Below the pieces are notes generated by a model. The model had not been told where the DNA came from. It saw nothing but the letters and a program-made list of their open reading frames with translations, and did no database searches. Of a stretch of DNA of 11,333 bases, positions 1 through 5,941 are shown piece after piece; position 1 is the stretch's first letter, and each line of letters opens with the position of its first letter. The translations under genes were made by a program, and so were the position numbers. Source of the stretch: Syntrophaceae bacterium (GTDB taxonomy: Bacteria > Desulfobacterota > Desulfomonilia > Desulfomonilales > Desulfomonilaceae); the NCBI GenBank assembly GCA_014874425.1, contig JACWAG010000062.1, forward strand, positions 1-11,333, read 5' to 3'.

Positions 1-305
1 CCACCTCCGTAGCCAGCGCCTGATGCGAACACAGCCCCCACCTTCCCTACAATTTTATCCTGCATCCACGCCCCACTACACACGGTGTCTATGAACTTTT
101 TCACCCTCCAGTCAATACTGCCCATATGTACTGGTGATCCTAAGACCAGGGCGTCACACGACACTAGGTCATCCATCTTTGCGTCTTCAGCCTTTTTTAT
201 TACGGCTTCACATTCCGTTACGGTTTTTACGCCGTCGGCCAACGCTTTGGCCATCTTTTCGACGCTGCCATGATCACTTGCGTAAACTATCAGCACTTTG
301 ACCAT
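1..305 (-). CDS. WrbA/flavodoxin-like NAD(P)H:quinone oxidoreductase, 3' part cut off by window edge
   Basis: Only the first 101 residues are in the window; the gene reads leftward off position 1. The ATG at 303-305 is preceded by a strong ribosome site (GGAAAGGAG, complement of about 312-320). The N terminus is a flavodoxin fold: a beta strand (VKVLIVYAS, residues 2-10), an FMN phosphate-loop-like stretch SDHGSVEKMA (10-19), a second strand ALVLGSPVHMGS (52-63) matching the SPT/SPVxxG loop of WrbA and flavodoxins, and a G-K-V-G-AVFASGAGYGG segment (87-101) like the WrbA strand that ends in GTGGG. The family binds FMN and, in WrbA, reduces quinones by two electrons; a plain flavodoxin or flavodoxin-like oxidoreductase is the alternative. 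The full family length is about 150-200 residues, so roughly half is missing. It is divergent from the ferritin-like gene, fitting a redox-stress role (inference). Confidence 0.82.
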   Translation of the reverse strand, partial: MVKVLIVYASDHGSVEKMAKALADGVKTVTECEAVIKKAEDAKMDDLVSCDALVLGSPVHMGSIDWRVKKFIDTVCSGAWMQDKIVGKVGAVFASGAGYGG

Positions 306-347
306 ATTCGTCTCCTTTCCTAAATTGGGGAAAACACCGTCATCATG

Positions 348-359
348 ATTATGCCATAA
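348..359 (-). promoter_or_regulatory. Candidate extended -10 promoter with overlapping palindrome for the flavodoxin-like gene
   Basis: On the minus strand the sequence TGGCATAAT fits an extended -10 element (TGn followed by a 5/6 match to TATAAT), about 43 bases before the flavodoxin-like start codon. It overlaps a perfect odd-centred palindrome, TTATGcCATAA (349-359), and abuts an 8-bp palindrome ATCATGAT (342-349). No good -35 hexamer is visible. Short AT-rich palindromes occur by chance, so the operator reading is tentative. Confidence 0.25.
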
Positions 360-433
360 CTCCAGAAAAACATCTCGAATATTACCGCCTTGGTCAATCC
401 AGCAAAAATTGGAGTTCATGAGCAAATAATATA

Positions 434-462
434 TTGAGACCATAAGGTATATTGATTAAATT
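434..462 (+). promoter_or_regulatory. Candidate sigma-70-type promoter for the ferritin-like gene
   Basis: TTGAGA (434-439, 5/6 match to TTGACA) is followed after exactly 17 bases by TAAATT (457-462, 4/6 match to TATAAT). This lies about 50 bases upstream of the ferritin-like start codon, in an AT-rich divergent gap. The predicted transcript would begin just at or inside the 21-nt motif at 468-488 that recurs at 6571-6591. Confidence 0.35.
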
Positions 463-467
463 AGGTT

Positions 468-488
468 ATACATCTTAGGAGTCAAGCT
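468..488 (+). repeat. Copy 1 of an imperfect 21-nt intergenic repeat
   Basis: The 21 bases from 468 to 488 match 6571-6591 on the same strand at 19 of 21 positions, differing only at the 12th and 14th bases. Both copies lie in non-coding gaps. This copy sits between the candidate promoter and the ribosome site of the ferritin-like gene. The shared core is ATACATCTTAG followed, after three variable-type bases, by TCAAGCT. With about 11 kb of AT-leaning sequence, one such pair by chance is not excluded. Confidence 0.35.
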
Positions 489-515
489 TTAAAGATATAG
501 AAAAGGAGAATTGTG

Positions 516-1031
516 ATGTTGATTTTTGGCACACCAGATGACGTTTTCGCCATGGCGATTCGAATAAAAGAAAACGGAAAAGCCTTTTACCAGCTCGCTA
601 CCAAGAGAATTGGCGAAGATCCAGTCATGCAAAAGCTCTTTGAGGACCTTGCTGGCCTTGAGGAATCCCAAGCTGAGTGCTTTAAGGTCATAAGGAGCGA
701 TCTACCTGGATACTTCCCGGAGGAAGAGGTTTGGGACCCCGAAGGTTTGGCGAAGAGTTACCTGGAAGCCGCCGCGGATAGTGAGGTTTTTACTCCTGAA
801 GTAGCGGCGGAGCGACTGAAGAAAGTGCATACTCCTTTAGAAGCGCTCGAGATCGCGATTGAATTTGAAAAAGATTCTGTGCATTTCCTGTTAGGCATGA
901 AAGATATGAACTCCGACCAGAATTACGTCAGCGAACTTGATAAACTAATTTGCCAGGAGATGGACCACGTCCGGATGCTGTCAGAAGCGAAAAAGACATG
1001 TCAACCGACAGAATGTGAGATAACATCCTAA
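516..1031 (+). CDS. Ferritin-like (rubrerythrin-type) di-iron protein, 171 aa
   Basis: This is an all-helical protein of rubrerythrin-like length without the C-terminal rubredoxin domain. The four-helix pattern is visible: helix A with Glu19 (IRIKENGKAFY), helix B with Glu49 (LEESQAECF), helix C with Glu118 (ALEIAIEFEKDSVHF) and helix D with Glu148-x-x-His151 (QEMDH). In ferritin-like di-iron sites helix B is usually ExxH; here the His position holds Gln52, so one expected iron ligand is absent or replaced. Family members store iron or reduce peroxide; which applies here cannot be read from sequence. I chose ATG 516 over GTG 513 because GGAG (505-508) then has a 7-base spacing. The gene is followed 77 bases later by the cupin gene on the same strand and is divergent from a flavodoxin-like gene. 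Confidence 0.85.
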   Translation: MLIFGTPDDVFAMAIRIKENGKAFYQLATKRIGEDPVMQKLFEDLAGLEESQAECFKVIRSDLPGYFPEEEVWDPEGLAKSYLEAAADSEVFTPEVAAERLKKVHTPLEALEIAIEFEKDSVHFLLGMKDMNSDQNYVSELDKLICQEMDHVRMLSEAKKTCQPTECEITS

Positions 1032-1108
1032 TGTTGGCCCATTTATTAACTTGCGCCTATATGCCAGGAGATATCAGCCGTCACATAAATCTTTAAGGAG
1101 TCGAAACA

Positions 1109-1453
1109 ATGAAAGACGGGACGTTTATCAAGAATATAACTTTTGCCGAACCGCAATCCTTGCTGGACCTGGTCGACTATCAGGAAGGGCGTGTTGTAAG
1201 TCGAACTCTTGCCCAAAATAGCGCTATGAGTCTCACGCTATTTGCTTTTGACTCGGGCGAAGGACTCAGCACTCATTCAGCAGGGGGAGACGCGTTTGTT
1301 CACATATTGGATGGAGAGGCGCAAATTACCATAGACGCCACGGAAAACTCGGTTAAAGCTGGGCAGGTAATTGTCATGCCCGCAAATGTTCCCCATTCCG
1401 TCCATGCCACACAACGATTCAAGATGCTACTGGTGGTTGTAAAAGGGAATTAG
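1109..1453 (+). CDS. Small single-domain cupin protein, 114 aa
   Basis: This is a single conserved-barrel domain of the Cupin_2 type. Residues 41-76 form the first cupin motif (SLTLFAFDSGEGL, His56, Asp61, ILDGEAQITI) and 82-111 the second (VKAGQVIVMPANVPHSV with His96, then RFKMLLVVV). In place of the textbook HxH...E, motif 1 has HSAGGD. I recall this arrangement from many short anaerobe cupins ending MPANVPHA..RFKMLL, so it appears to be a subfamily trait, not decay. Metal binding by His56, His96 and possibly Asp61/His65 is inference. The substrate is unknown. AAGGAG (1095-1100) lies 8 bases before the ATG. It probably shares a transcript with the upstream ferritin-like gene, since the 77-base gap shows no terminator. 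It converges on the MFS gene. Confidence 0.85.
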   Translation: MKDGTFIKNITFAEPQSLLDLVDYQEGRVVSRTLAQNSAMSLTLFAFDSGEGLSTHSAGGDAFVHILDGEAQITIDATENSVKAGQVIVMPANVPHSVHATQRFKMLLVVVKGN

Positions 1454-1542
1454 TCTATAGACGCACAGCAAATGATACATATTTTCGGATGAAGGCAGAA
1501 CTGTCGGCAATTCCGTTGGGTTAATCAGCGAGCTTATTCAAA

Positions 1543-2754
1543 TTATGCTTGAGCTGGCTTTATTTGTGCAACCTCCTGTTGCGCTTCAGGTGCCGGATAC
1601 TTGATAAAGAATGCCAATAAGAACCCGGCAATCGGCAACACAATTATTGACTCTAGAGCAGTAGCTACTCCGTAATGGTCGGCAAGGACCCCTAATAAAG
1701 TTACACCAAGACCACCAGTACCGATTGCAAAGCCGACCATGAGACCTGACGCTATCCCAAGGTTTCCTGGAAGAAGTTGTTGAGCCATTACAATGGTCAC
1801 TGTGAATGTAGAAATCAGGACCATTCCAAACATTCCAAGCACGAGAAATAGAAGCGCTCCAGAGGTCATGAAAATGAGCGGAAATAATAAACTGGAAATT
1901 CCCATGGATATTATTAAGTAAAGTTTATGTCCACATCGATCAGCGATTAATGAACCCCCAATCGTCCCAAGCGCGCCGCCAAGCAATAGAGAAGAAACTA
2001 GTTTCCCCGCATACAGAGCGTCTCCACCAACGTGATCCATATAATAAAATGGTATGTAGGCCATTAACCCTAGTTGAGTCCAAGATCTCATGACAACGGT
2101 GCCGATCAGCAGGAACAGAGCTACATAGGCCCCTCTCTGCGAGCTTTGAGCAACCGTCTTGGGGGTTTCATGAACCGACTTGACCCGTTCAATAGTTTTC
2201 CATGCGAACATAAGAAAAAACAGGAAGAGTATCGAAATCAAAGCCATTACCGGTAAATAATTGAACCCTAAATGCATTATCACATAAACGGCGATTATGG
2301 GGCCTAGAGCAAACCCAAGGTTTCCACCAACGGAAAAAACAGACATTCCGGTCGCCATCTTATCTCCAGTGAAAAAACGAGCGGTTTTATATCCCTCAGG
2401 ATGAAACGAAGCCACGCCAAGCCCACTTATCACCACTAGAACCAAGACAAGACTGTAATGAAATGTTAATGGGACGAGCGACAATCCAACGCCAGCGACG
2501 ACGCATCCTAACGGCAGTAAAAATGCTTTAGCCTCCTTGTCTGACCAGTAGCCAAACAATGGCTGAACAACTGACGAAGCCACATTGGCAGCCATCATAA
2601 TTGCTCCAGTGAGCGCATATGAGATGGAAAGTTTCGCTTTCAAGAAAGGAAGTATCGCAGGTAAAGCCCCCTGATAAATATCCGTGACTAAATGTCCCAA
2701 TGATAATATTAATAGTATCTTTAGATTGAAATCCCTGTGCTGCGAAGTGTTCAT
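1543..2754 (-). CDS. MFS transporter of the fosmidomycin-resistance (Fsr) type, 403 aa
   Basis: This is a 12-helix major facilitator of the usual length. It resembles E. coli Fsr throughout: HLVTDIYQGALPAILP near the N terminus (21-36), the motif-A loop PLFGYWSDKEAK (65-76), the characteristic SFHPEG after helix 4 (116-121), VGGNLGFALGP (142-152), a long polar central loop around 187-208, and the C-half signature AQQLLPGNLGIASGL (324-338) followed by FAIGTGGLG and LLGVLADHYG. Fsr exports fosmidomycin in E. coli; the physiological substrate is unknown, so drug export here is only family-level inference. The ATG at 2754 has only a weak GGA-rich ribosome site. It lies 83 bases downstream of the Nramp-USP gene on the same strand, with a possible attenuator between, so partial co-transcription is plausible. 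Confidence 0.85.
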   Translation of the reverse strand: MNTSQHRDFNLKILLILSLGHLVTDIYQGALPAILPFLKAKLSISYALTGAIMMAANVASSVVQPLFGYWSDKEAKAFLLPLGCVVAGVGLSLVPLTFHYSLVLVLVVISGLGVASFHPEGYKTARFFTGDKMATGMSVFSVGGNLGFALGPIIAVYVIMHLGFNYLPVMALISILFLFFLMFAWKTIERVKSVHETPKTVAQSSQRGAYVALFLLIGTVVMRSWTQLGLMAYIPFYYMDHVGGDALYAGKLVSSLLLGGALGTIGGSLIADRCGHKLYLIISMGISSLLFPLIFMTSGALLFLVLGMFGMVLISTFTVTIVMAQQLLPGNLGIASGLMVGFAIGTGGLGVTLLGVLADHYGVATALESIIVLPIAGFLLAFFIKYPAPEAQQEVAQIKPAQA

Positions 2755-2775
2755 GGTTTGTTTCCGTCCATTTCA

Positions 2776-2811
2776 GAAAAACGAAACTATTCCGACTGAT
2801 CTGGAATCGTT
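2776..2811 (-). terminator. Weak intrinsic terminator or attenuator between Nramp-USP and MFS genes
   Basis: On the minus strand AAC-g-ATTCC (2803-2811 side) pairs with GGAAT-a-GTT (2785-2793 side) around a 9-base loop. This gives an 8-bp stem with one mismatch, followed at once by TCGTTTTT. The stem is AT-rich and the loop large, so it is a poor terminator by the usual standard. It may only reduce read-through from Nramp into the MFS gene. Confidence 0.3.
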
Positions 2812-2837
2812 CACCATATCAAACCTCCCCAAGAAAA

Positions 2838-4727
2838 TCATCTAACAATTAGTACTGGGATATTTAGCCTGTGTCGTACTGGCGCGACTGTGCTGCCGAA
2901 AACGATGTCGCTTATACCTCTATGGCCATGTCCTCCCATTACCAGCGCATCGATTTTTTGTTCTTCAGACAACCTTATCAACTCACCGGGAACACTCCCA
3001 TATCCAAGAAACATTTCCACTTCCACTCCCCTATGCCCCAAAGCCACTGCCAGTTTGTTCAAATATGCCTCATCTTCACGAGCTTCGGCGTCGTATGTCT
3101 CAGGGCCATAGATTGAGCCACCGGCGCCCTCAACCACATGGAAGAGGCACAAAACAGCGTCATGTTGTCGAGCTAAAGGCAATGCGTGGCTTAACACCTT
3201 TCTATCATCGTCAGTGAAAGCCAGGGCTACCCCAATCTTTTTGTAACTGGGGGTTTCGAGATCCAGACGATCTTCATCCGCTCTGATAAAGTGGCTCAGT
3301 TTTTTCCATGCTGGAATAGTCTCCTTGGGTGGCAGATGAATAAACGGCTTGATTGAAACGTAGAGCAGGAGAATCAGCAGAGCGACACATATTGGCACAA
3401 CCGTACTGTAGATCAACATTGGGTCACTGACCGATACTACCCAGTCATGAATCTGATCGATAATCAATTTAGCGTTTAAACAAACTATAATAATCGCCAC
3501 AATCCAGGCCAGAAATTTTGTGGGCTTGTTGTTTGCGAACTGACCCATGGTGGATCGATCACTCGTGAAGTGAATTAGGGGAATTACCGCAAATGGAAGC
3601 TGAAGGCTAAGGATGACCTGGCTCAGGATGAGAAGACTATACGTTCCCTGTTCACCCATCACAGCGATGGTAAAGGCAGCCGGGCCAACAGCGAGGATCC
3701 TGGTGATGAATCTTCGTAACACCGGGCGGATCTTGAAGCGCAGGAAGCCCTCCATAACGATTTGTCCTGCCAATGTGCCGGTAATTGTTGACGCCTGACC
3801 AGCGCACACCAGAGCAAATGCGAACACTATTCCCGCCAACGCAGTGCCCAATAACGGCGACAGCATGTTGTGAGCTTGTTGTAGTTCGGTGACGATTACC
3901 CCGTGTTTAAAGAAAGTCGCTGCAGCGACGATTAGAATCGCCGCATTGACTATGAAAGCGAAATTGAGCGCCAGAGCAGTATCAAGAAAGTTGAACCGGC
4001 AGGCCTGACGTTTGCCCTCTGTTGATGGATCATAGGCCCTGCTTTGAACCAGGGCCGAATGCAAATAAAGGTTATGGGGCATCACAGTAGCCCCAATTAT
4101 GCCGATCGCCACGTAAAGCGCCCCGTCGGGAAGCCTGGGCACAAAACCAGTTACAACTTCTGACCAATCCGGATTGGATTTGACTATCTCAAAAATGAAA
4201 CATAGCCCAATTGCGGTGATCAAGAACATTATAACCGACTCGAATCTTCGGACTCCAAAATTCTGGATGGCAAGAAATATGGAGGTATCAAGCGCCGCTA
4301 TGCCAACTCCCCACATAAGAGGGATTTTTAGTAATAGGTTCAGGCCAATTACAGTACCCAAAACTTCAGCCAGATCGCAGGCCACAATCGCGATCTCGGC
4401 TAGAATCCAAAGCATGTATGTCACGGATCTTGGGAAATTGTCTCGACAAGCCTGAGCGAGATCTCGACCCGTGACGATTCCAAGTCGAGCTGATAAGACC
4501 TGAAGGACGACCGCCATAGCGTTCGACATCAACAGGACCCACATAAGTTTGTAGCCGAAGCGAGACCCACCTTCCAGATCGGTCGCCCAGTTACCTGGGT
4601 CCATATACCCAACGCTGATAAGATAGGCCGGGCCAAAAAACGCTAACATCCGTTTTACAAGGCTTGCGTTATCGGGAATAACTACGGTGCGATATACTTC
4701 AGATAAAGATTTTGCTATTTTTCCCAT
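2838..4727 (-). CDS. Nramp-family divalent metal (Mn/Fe) transporter fused to a universal stress protein domain, 629 aa
   Basis: Residues 25-460 are an Nramp/MntH transporter that moves Mn(II)/Fe(II) with protons across the inner membrane. The helix-1 metal motif D43-P-G-N46 and the helix-6 motif A213-T-V-M216-P-H-N are both intact. The Met at 216 is the residue that favours transition metals over Mg/Ca in characterised Nramps. After the last helix (about 432-458) and a polar linker comes a complete UspA-type domain (495-629), with a beta-strand opening YKKIGVALAF and the nucleotide-loop pattern G598-x2-G601-x9-G611-S612, suggesting ATP binding. Ordinary MntH is about 400-450 residues, so the extra length is the fused domain. 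I chose ATG 4727 over an in-frame TTG three bases earlier; neither has a clear Shine-Dalgarno. A long palindrome lies 11 bases upstream. Confidence 0.92.
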   Translation of the reverse strand: MGKIAKSLSEVYRTVVIPDNASLVKRMLAFFGPAYLISVGYMDPGNWATDLEGGSRFGYKLMWVLLMSNAMAVVLQVLSARLGIVTGRDLAQACRDNFPRSVTYMLWILAEIAIVACDLAEVLGTVIGLNLLLKIPLMWGVGIAALDTSIFLAIQNFGVRRFESVIMFLITAIGLCFIFEIVKSNPDWSEVVTGFVPRLPDGALYVAIGIIGATVMPHNLYLHSALVQSRAYDPSTEGKRQACRFNFLDTALALNFAFIVNAAILIVAAATFFKHGVIVTELQQAHNMLSPLLGTALAGIVFAFALVCAGQASTITGTLAGQIVMEGFLRFKIRPVLRRFITRILAVGPAAFTIAVMGEQGTYSLLILSQVILSLQLPFAVIPLIHFTSDRSTMGQFANNKPTKFLAWIVAIIIVCLNAKLIIDQIHDWVVSVSDPMLIYSTVVPICVALLILLLYVSIKPFIHLPPKETIPAWKKLSHFIRADEDRLDLETPSYKKIGVALAFTDDDRKVLSHALPLARQHDAVLCLFHVVEGAGGSIYGPETYDAEAREDEAYLNKLAVALGHRGVEVEMFLGYGSVPGELIRLSEEQKIDALVMGGHGHRGISDIVFGSTVAPVRHRLNIPVLIVR

Positions 4728-4738
4728 CAACTTATCGG

Positions 4739-4766
4739 TCAGGGGTTTACGTACGCGAACCCCTGA
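4739..4766 (-). promoter_or_regulatory. 28-bp palindrome (operator or mRNA leader hairpin) directly upstream of the Nramp-USP start
   Basis: TCAGGGGTT (4739-4747) and AACCCCTGA (4758-4766) are perfect 9-bp inverted arms. The central ten bases continue the symmetry except for two positions per half, so 24 of 28 bases are palindromic. It ends 11 bases before the Nramp ATG. In DNA this could be a repressor operator for a dimeric metalloregulator; in mRNA it would form a GC-rich hairpin hard against the start of a gene without an obvious ribosome site. It is not followed by a T-tract, so it is not an intrinsic terminator. It does not show the conserved core of the yybP-ykoY manganese riboswitch. 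Confidence 0.6.
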
Positions 4767-4820
4767 TTGTTGTAAATTCGTCGGATAATTACCCTAGAAA
4801 ATATTGATTTTTTCCACAAG

Positions 4821-4849
4821 CTATTATTGCCCTTCTCTGCAAATTTCAA
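4821..4849 (-). promoter_or_regulatory. Candidate promoter for the Nramp-USP gene
   Basis: On the minus strand TTGAAA (4844-4849, 5/6 to consensus) is followed by TAATAG (4821-4826) after 17 bases. Alternatively it is followed by AATAAT (4823-4828, 5/6) after a short 15-base spacer. This would give a 5' leader of roughly 90 bases that contains the palindrome at 4739-4766. Consensus agreement is modest and the whole divergent gap is AT-rich, so other promoters are possible. For the opposite strand only isolated -10-like boxes (TATAAG 4856-4861, TATAAA 4888-4893) without good -35 partners are seen. Confidence 0.25.
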
Positions 4850-4921
4850 AGAGTGTATAAGGCTAAGAGAGGTCCATTTCATTTTGGTATAAAGGTTACT
4901 CTTACGGAAAGGAATTCAATC

Positions 4922-5734
4922 ATGTCGATAGTTACGATAAGCCGAGGGTCTTACAGTAAAGGCAAAGAAGTTGCTGAAAAGGTAGCGCAAAGGCTTGGAT
5001 ATGAATGCATCGCACGGGAGGTCTTATTAGATACTTCCGAACATTTCAACATACCTGAAATCAAGCTTGTCAGGGCGCTTCACGATGCTCCCTCTGTCCT
5101 TGAGAGGTTCACATATGGGAAAGAAAAATACTTGACGTTCCTTGAGTCCGTCTTTCTGGAACATGTGCAAAAAGATAATGTCGTTTATCATGGTTTGGGA
5201 GGACATTATTTTCTAAAAGGCGTCAGCCATGTCTTGAAGATTCGAATACTCTCGGATTTGGAAGATCGCGTCCGTCTGGAAATGGAGCGCGAAAAAATTT
5301 CTGCTGACGAAGCCCGTTACATCTTGAAAAAAGATGATCACGAACGTAGACAATGGGGCATAAGAATATTTGGAATAGATACCTGGGACCCGAGCCTATA
5401 TGACTTGGTGATCCACATCCATAAGCTGACGGTCGAAAACGCCGTAGACATCATTTGCAACGCTGTTGCATCGCAACAATTCAAAACCACGCCGCAATCG
5501 CAGAAAGCTCTCGATGATTTGGTCCTTGCCGCCCGTGTAAAGGCGGCATTAGTGAACAGTTGCCCAAATGTCCAGGTTTGCGCAGAAAATGGCGTCGTCT
5601 ATGTAGATACTAAAGCCGGACCGGCAATAGCTGAGCCGCTTGGTGAAGAGTTAAAAGCTAAAGCGAGCAAAATATCTGGAGTAAAAGAAATTAAAATAAA
5701 TGTGAGCCCAACAGCTTCATTTTTCAGCGACTAA
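4922..5734 (+). CDS. Cytidylate-kinase-like P-loop protein with C-terminal BON domain, 270 aa
   Basis: Residues 1-183 match the cytidylate-kinase-like family (Cytidylate_kin2). They have an N-terminal strand MSIVTISRG, a P-loop-like GSYSKGKE (9-16, GxxxxGK with Glu where Ser/Thr is usual), a central VVYHGLGGHYFL segment (87-98), and an Arg-rich lid region RVRLEMEREKIS...KKDDHERRQW (116-145) followed by DPSLYDLVIHI. Residues about 198-262 form a BON domain (LAARVKAALV...NGVVYVDT...ISGVKEIKINV), a fold usually found in periplasmic or membrane-associated proteins; no signal peptide is present here. The nucleotide substrate is unknown, and this is unlikely to be the housekeeping Cmk. I chose ATG 4922, not the further upstream in-frame ATG at 4853, because GGAAAGGA (4906-4913) sits 8 bases before it and homology starts there. 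It is divergent from Nramp-USP. Confidence 0.85.
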   Translation: MSIVTISRGSYSKGKEVAEKVAQRLGYECIAREVLLDTSEHFNIPEIKLVRALHDAPSVLERFTYGKEKYLTFLESVFLEHVQKDNVVYHGLGGHYFLKGVSHVLKIRILSDLEDRVRLEMEREKISADEARYILKKDDHERRQWGIRIFGIDTWDPSLYDLVIHIHKLTVENAVDIICNAVASQQFKTTPQSQKALDDLVLAARVKAALVNSCPNVQVCAENGVVYVDTKAGPAIAEPLGEELKAKASKISGVKEIKINVSPTASFFSD

Positions 5735-5820
5735 GGTCAAGGCCCATGTTCGAAGTAGACTCTATCGGGGCGGGTATCCCTGTATCTCGTCAAGGATAAG
5801 TGTCCGGCAAACATATGTGT

Positions 5821-5874
5821 TCGCGTCGGAACCTCAAAATGCTGAGGTTACAATTAGCCAAAGTTCCGACGCGA
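5821..5874. repeat. Nested inverted repeat between convergent kinase-BON and dedA genes
   Basis: A perfect 12-bp inverted repeat, TCGCGTCGGAAC (5821-5832) and GTTCCGACGCGA (5863-5874), encloses a 30-base loop. Within it a second 7-bp hairpin, AACCTCA (5830-5836) with TGAGGTT (5843-5849), shares three bases with the outer arm, so the two full stems compete, or nest if the inner one is shortened to 4 bp. No T-tract follows on either strand, so it is not a classic intrinsic terminator. It begins 87 bases after the kinase-BON stop and ends 68 bases before the dedA stop. It may be a bidirectional 3'-end structure, a small structured RNA, or a copy of a dispersed palindromic (REP-like) element. Which of these it is cannot be decided from one copy. 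Confidence 0.6.
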
Positions 5875-5941
5875 CAAATCCGCTTCCGCCAAGAATGGCT
5901 GTTTTGATTCAAACATGAGTTGATTTCTCAAATTCAACCAA

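Noticed and set aside
1454..1542. Bidirectional terminator between the convergent cupin and MFS genes
   Set aside because: Only 3-5 bp stems (for example CGG/CCG around 1504-1514) are found and no T-tract follows, so no terminator is called.
2871..4455. Several + strand frames of 60-93 codons inside the Nramp-USP gene
   Set aside because: They are antisense shadows of a gene whose motifs are intact from end to end; none has a ribosome site or recognisable product.
4728..4800. Possible yybP-ykoY manganese riboswitch in the Nramp leader
   Set aside because: The leader has a GC-rich hairpin but I cannot find the conserved paired loop core of that riboswitch, and the palindrome is symmetric DNA-like in character.
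4853..4921. Upstream in-frame ATG that would add 23 residues to the kinase-BON protein
   Set aside because: The added residues are basic and unlike the family, the family's N-terminal strand starts at MSIVTISRG, and the ribosome site GGAAAGGA fits ATG 4922.
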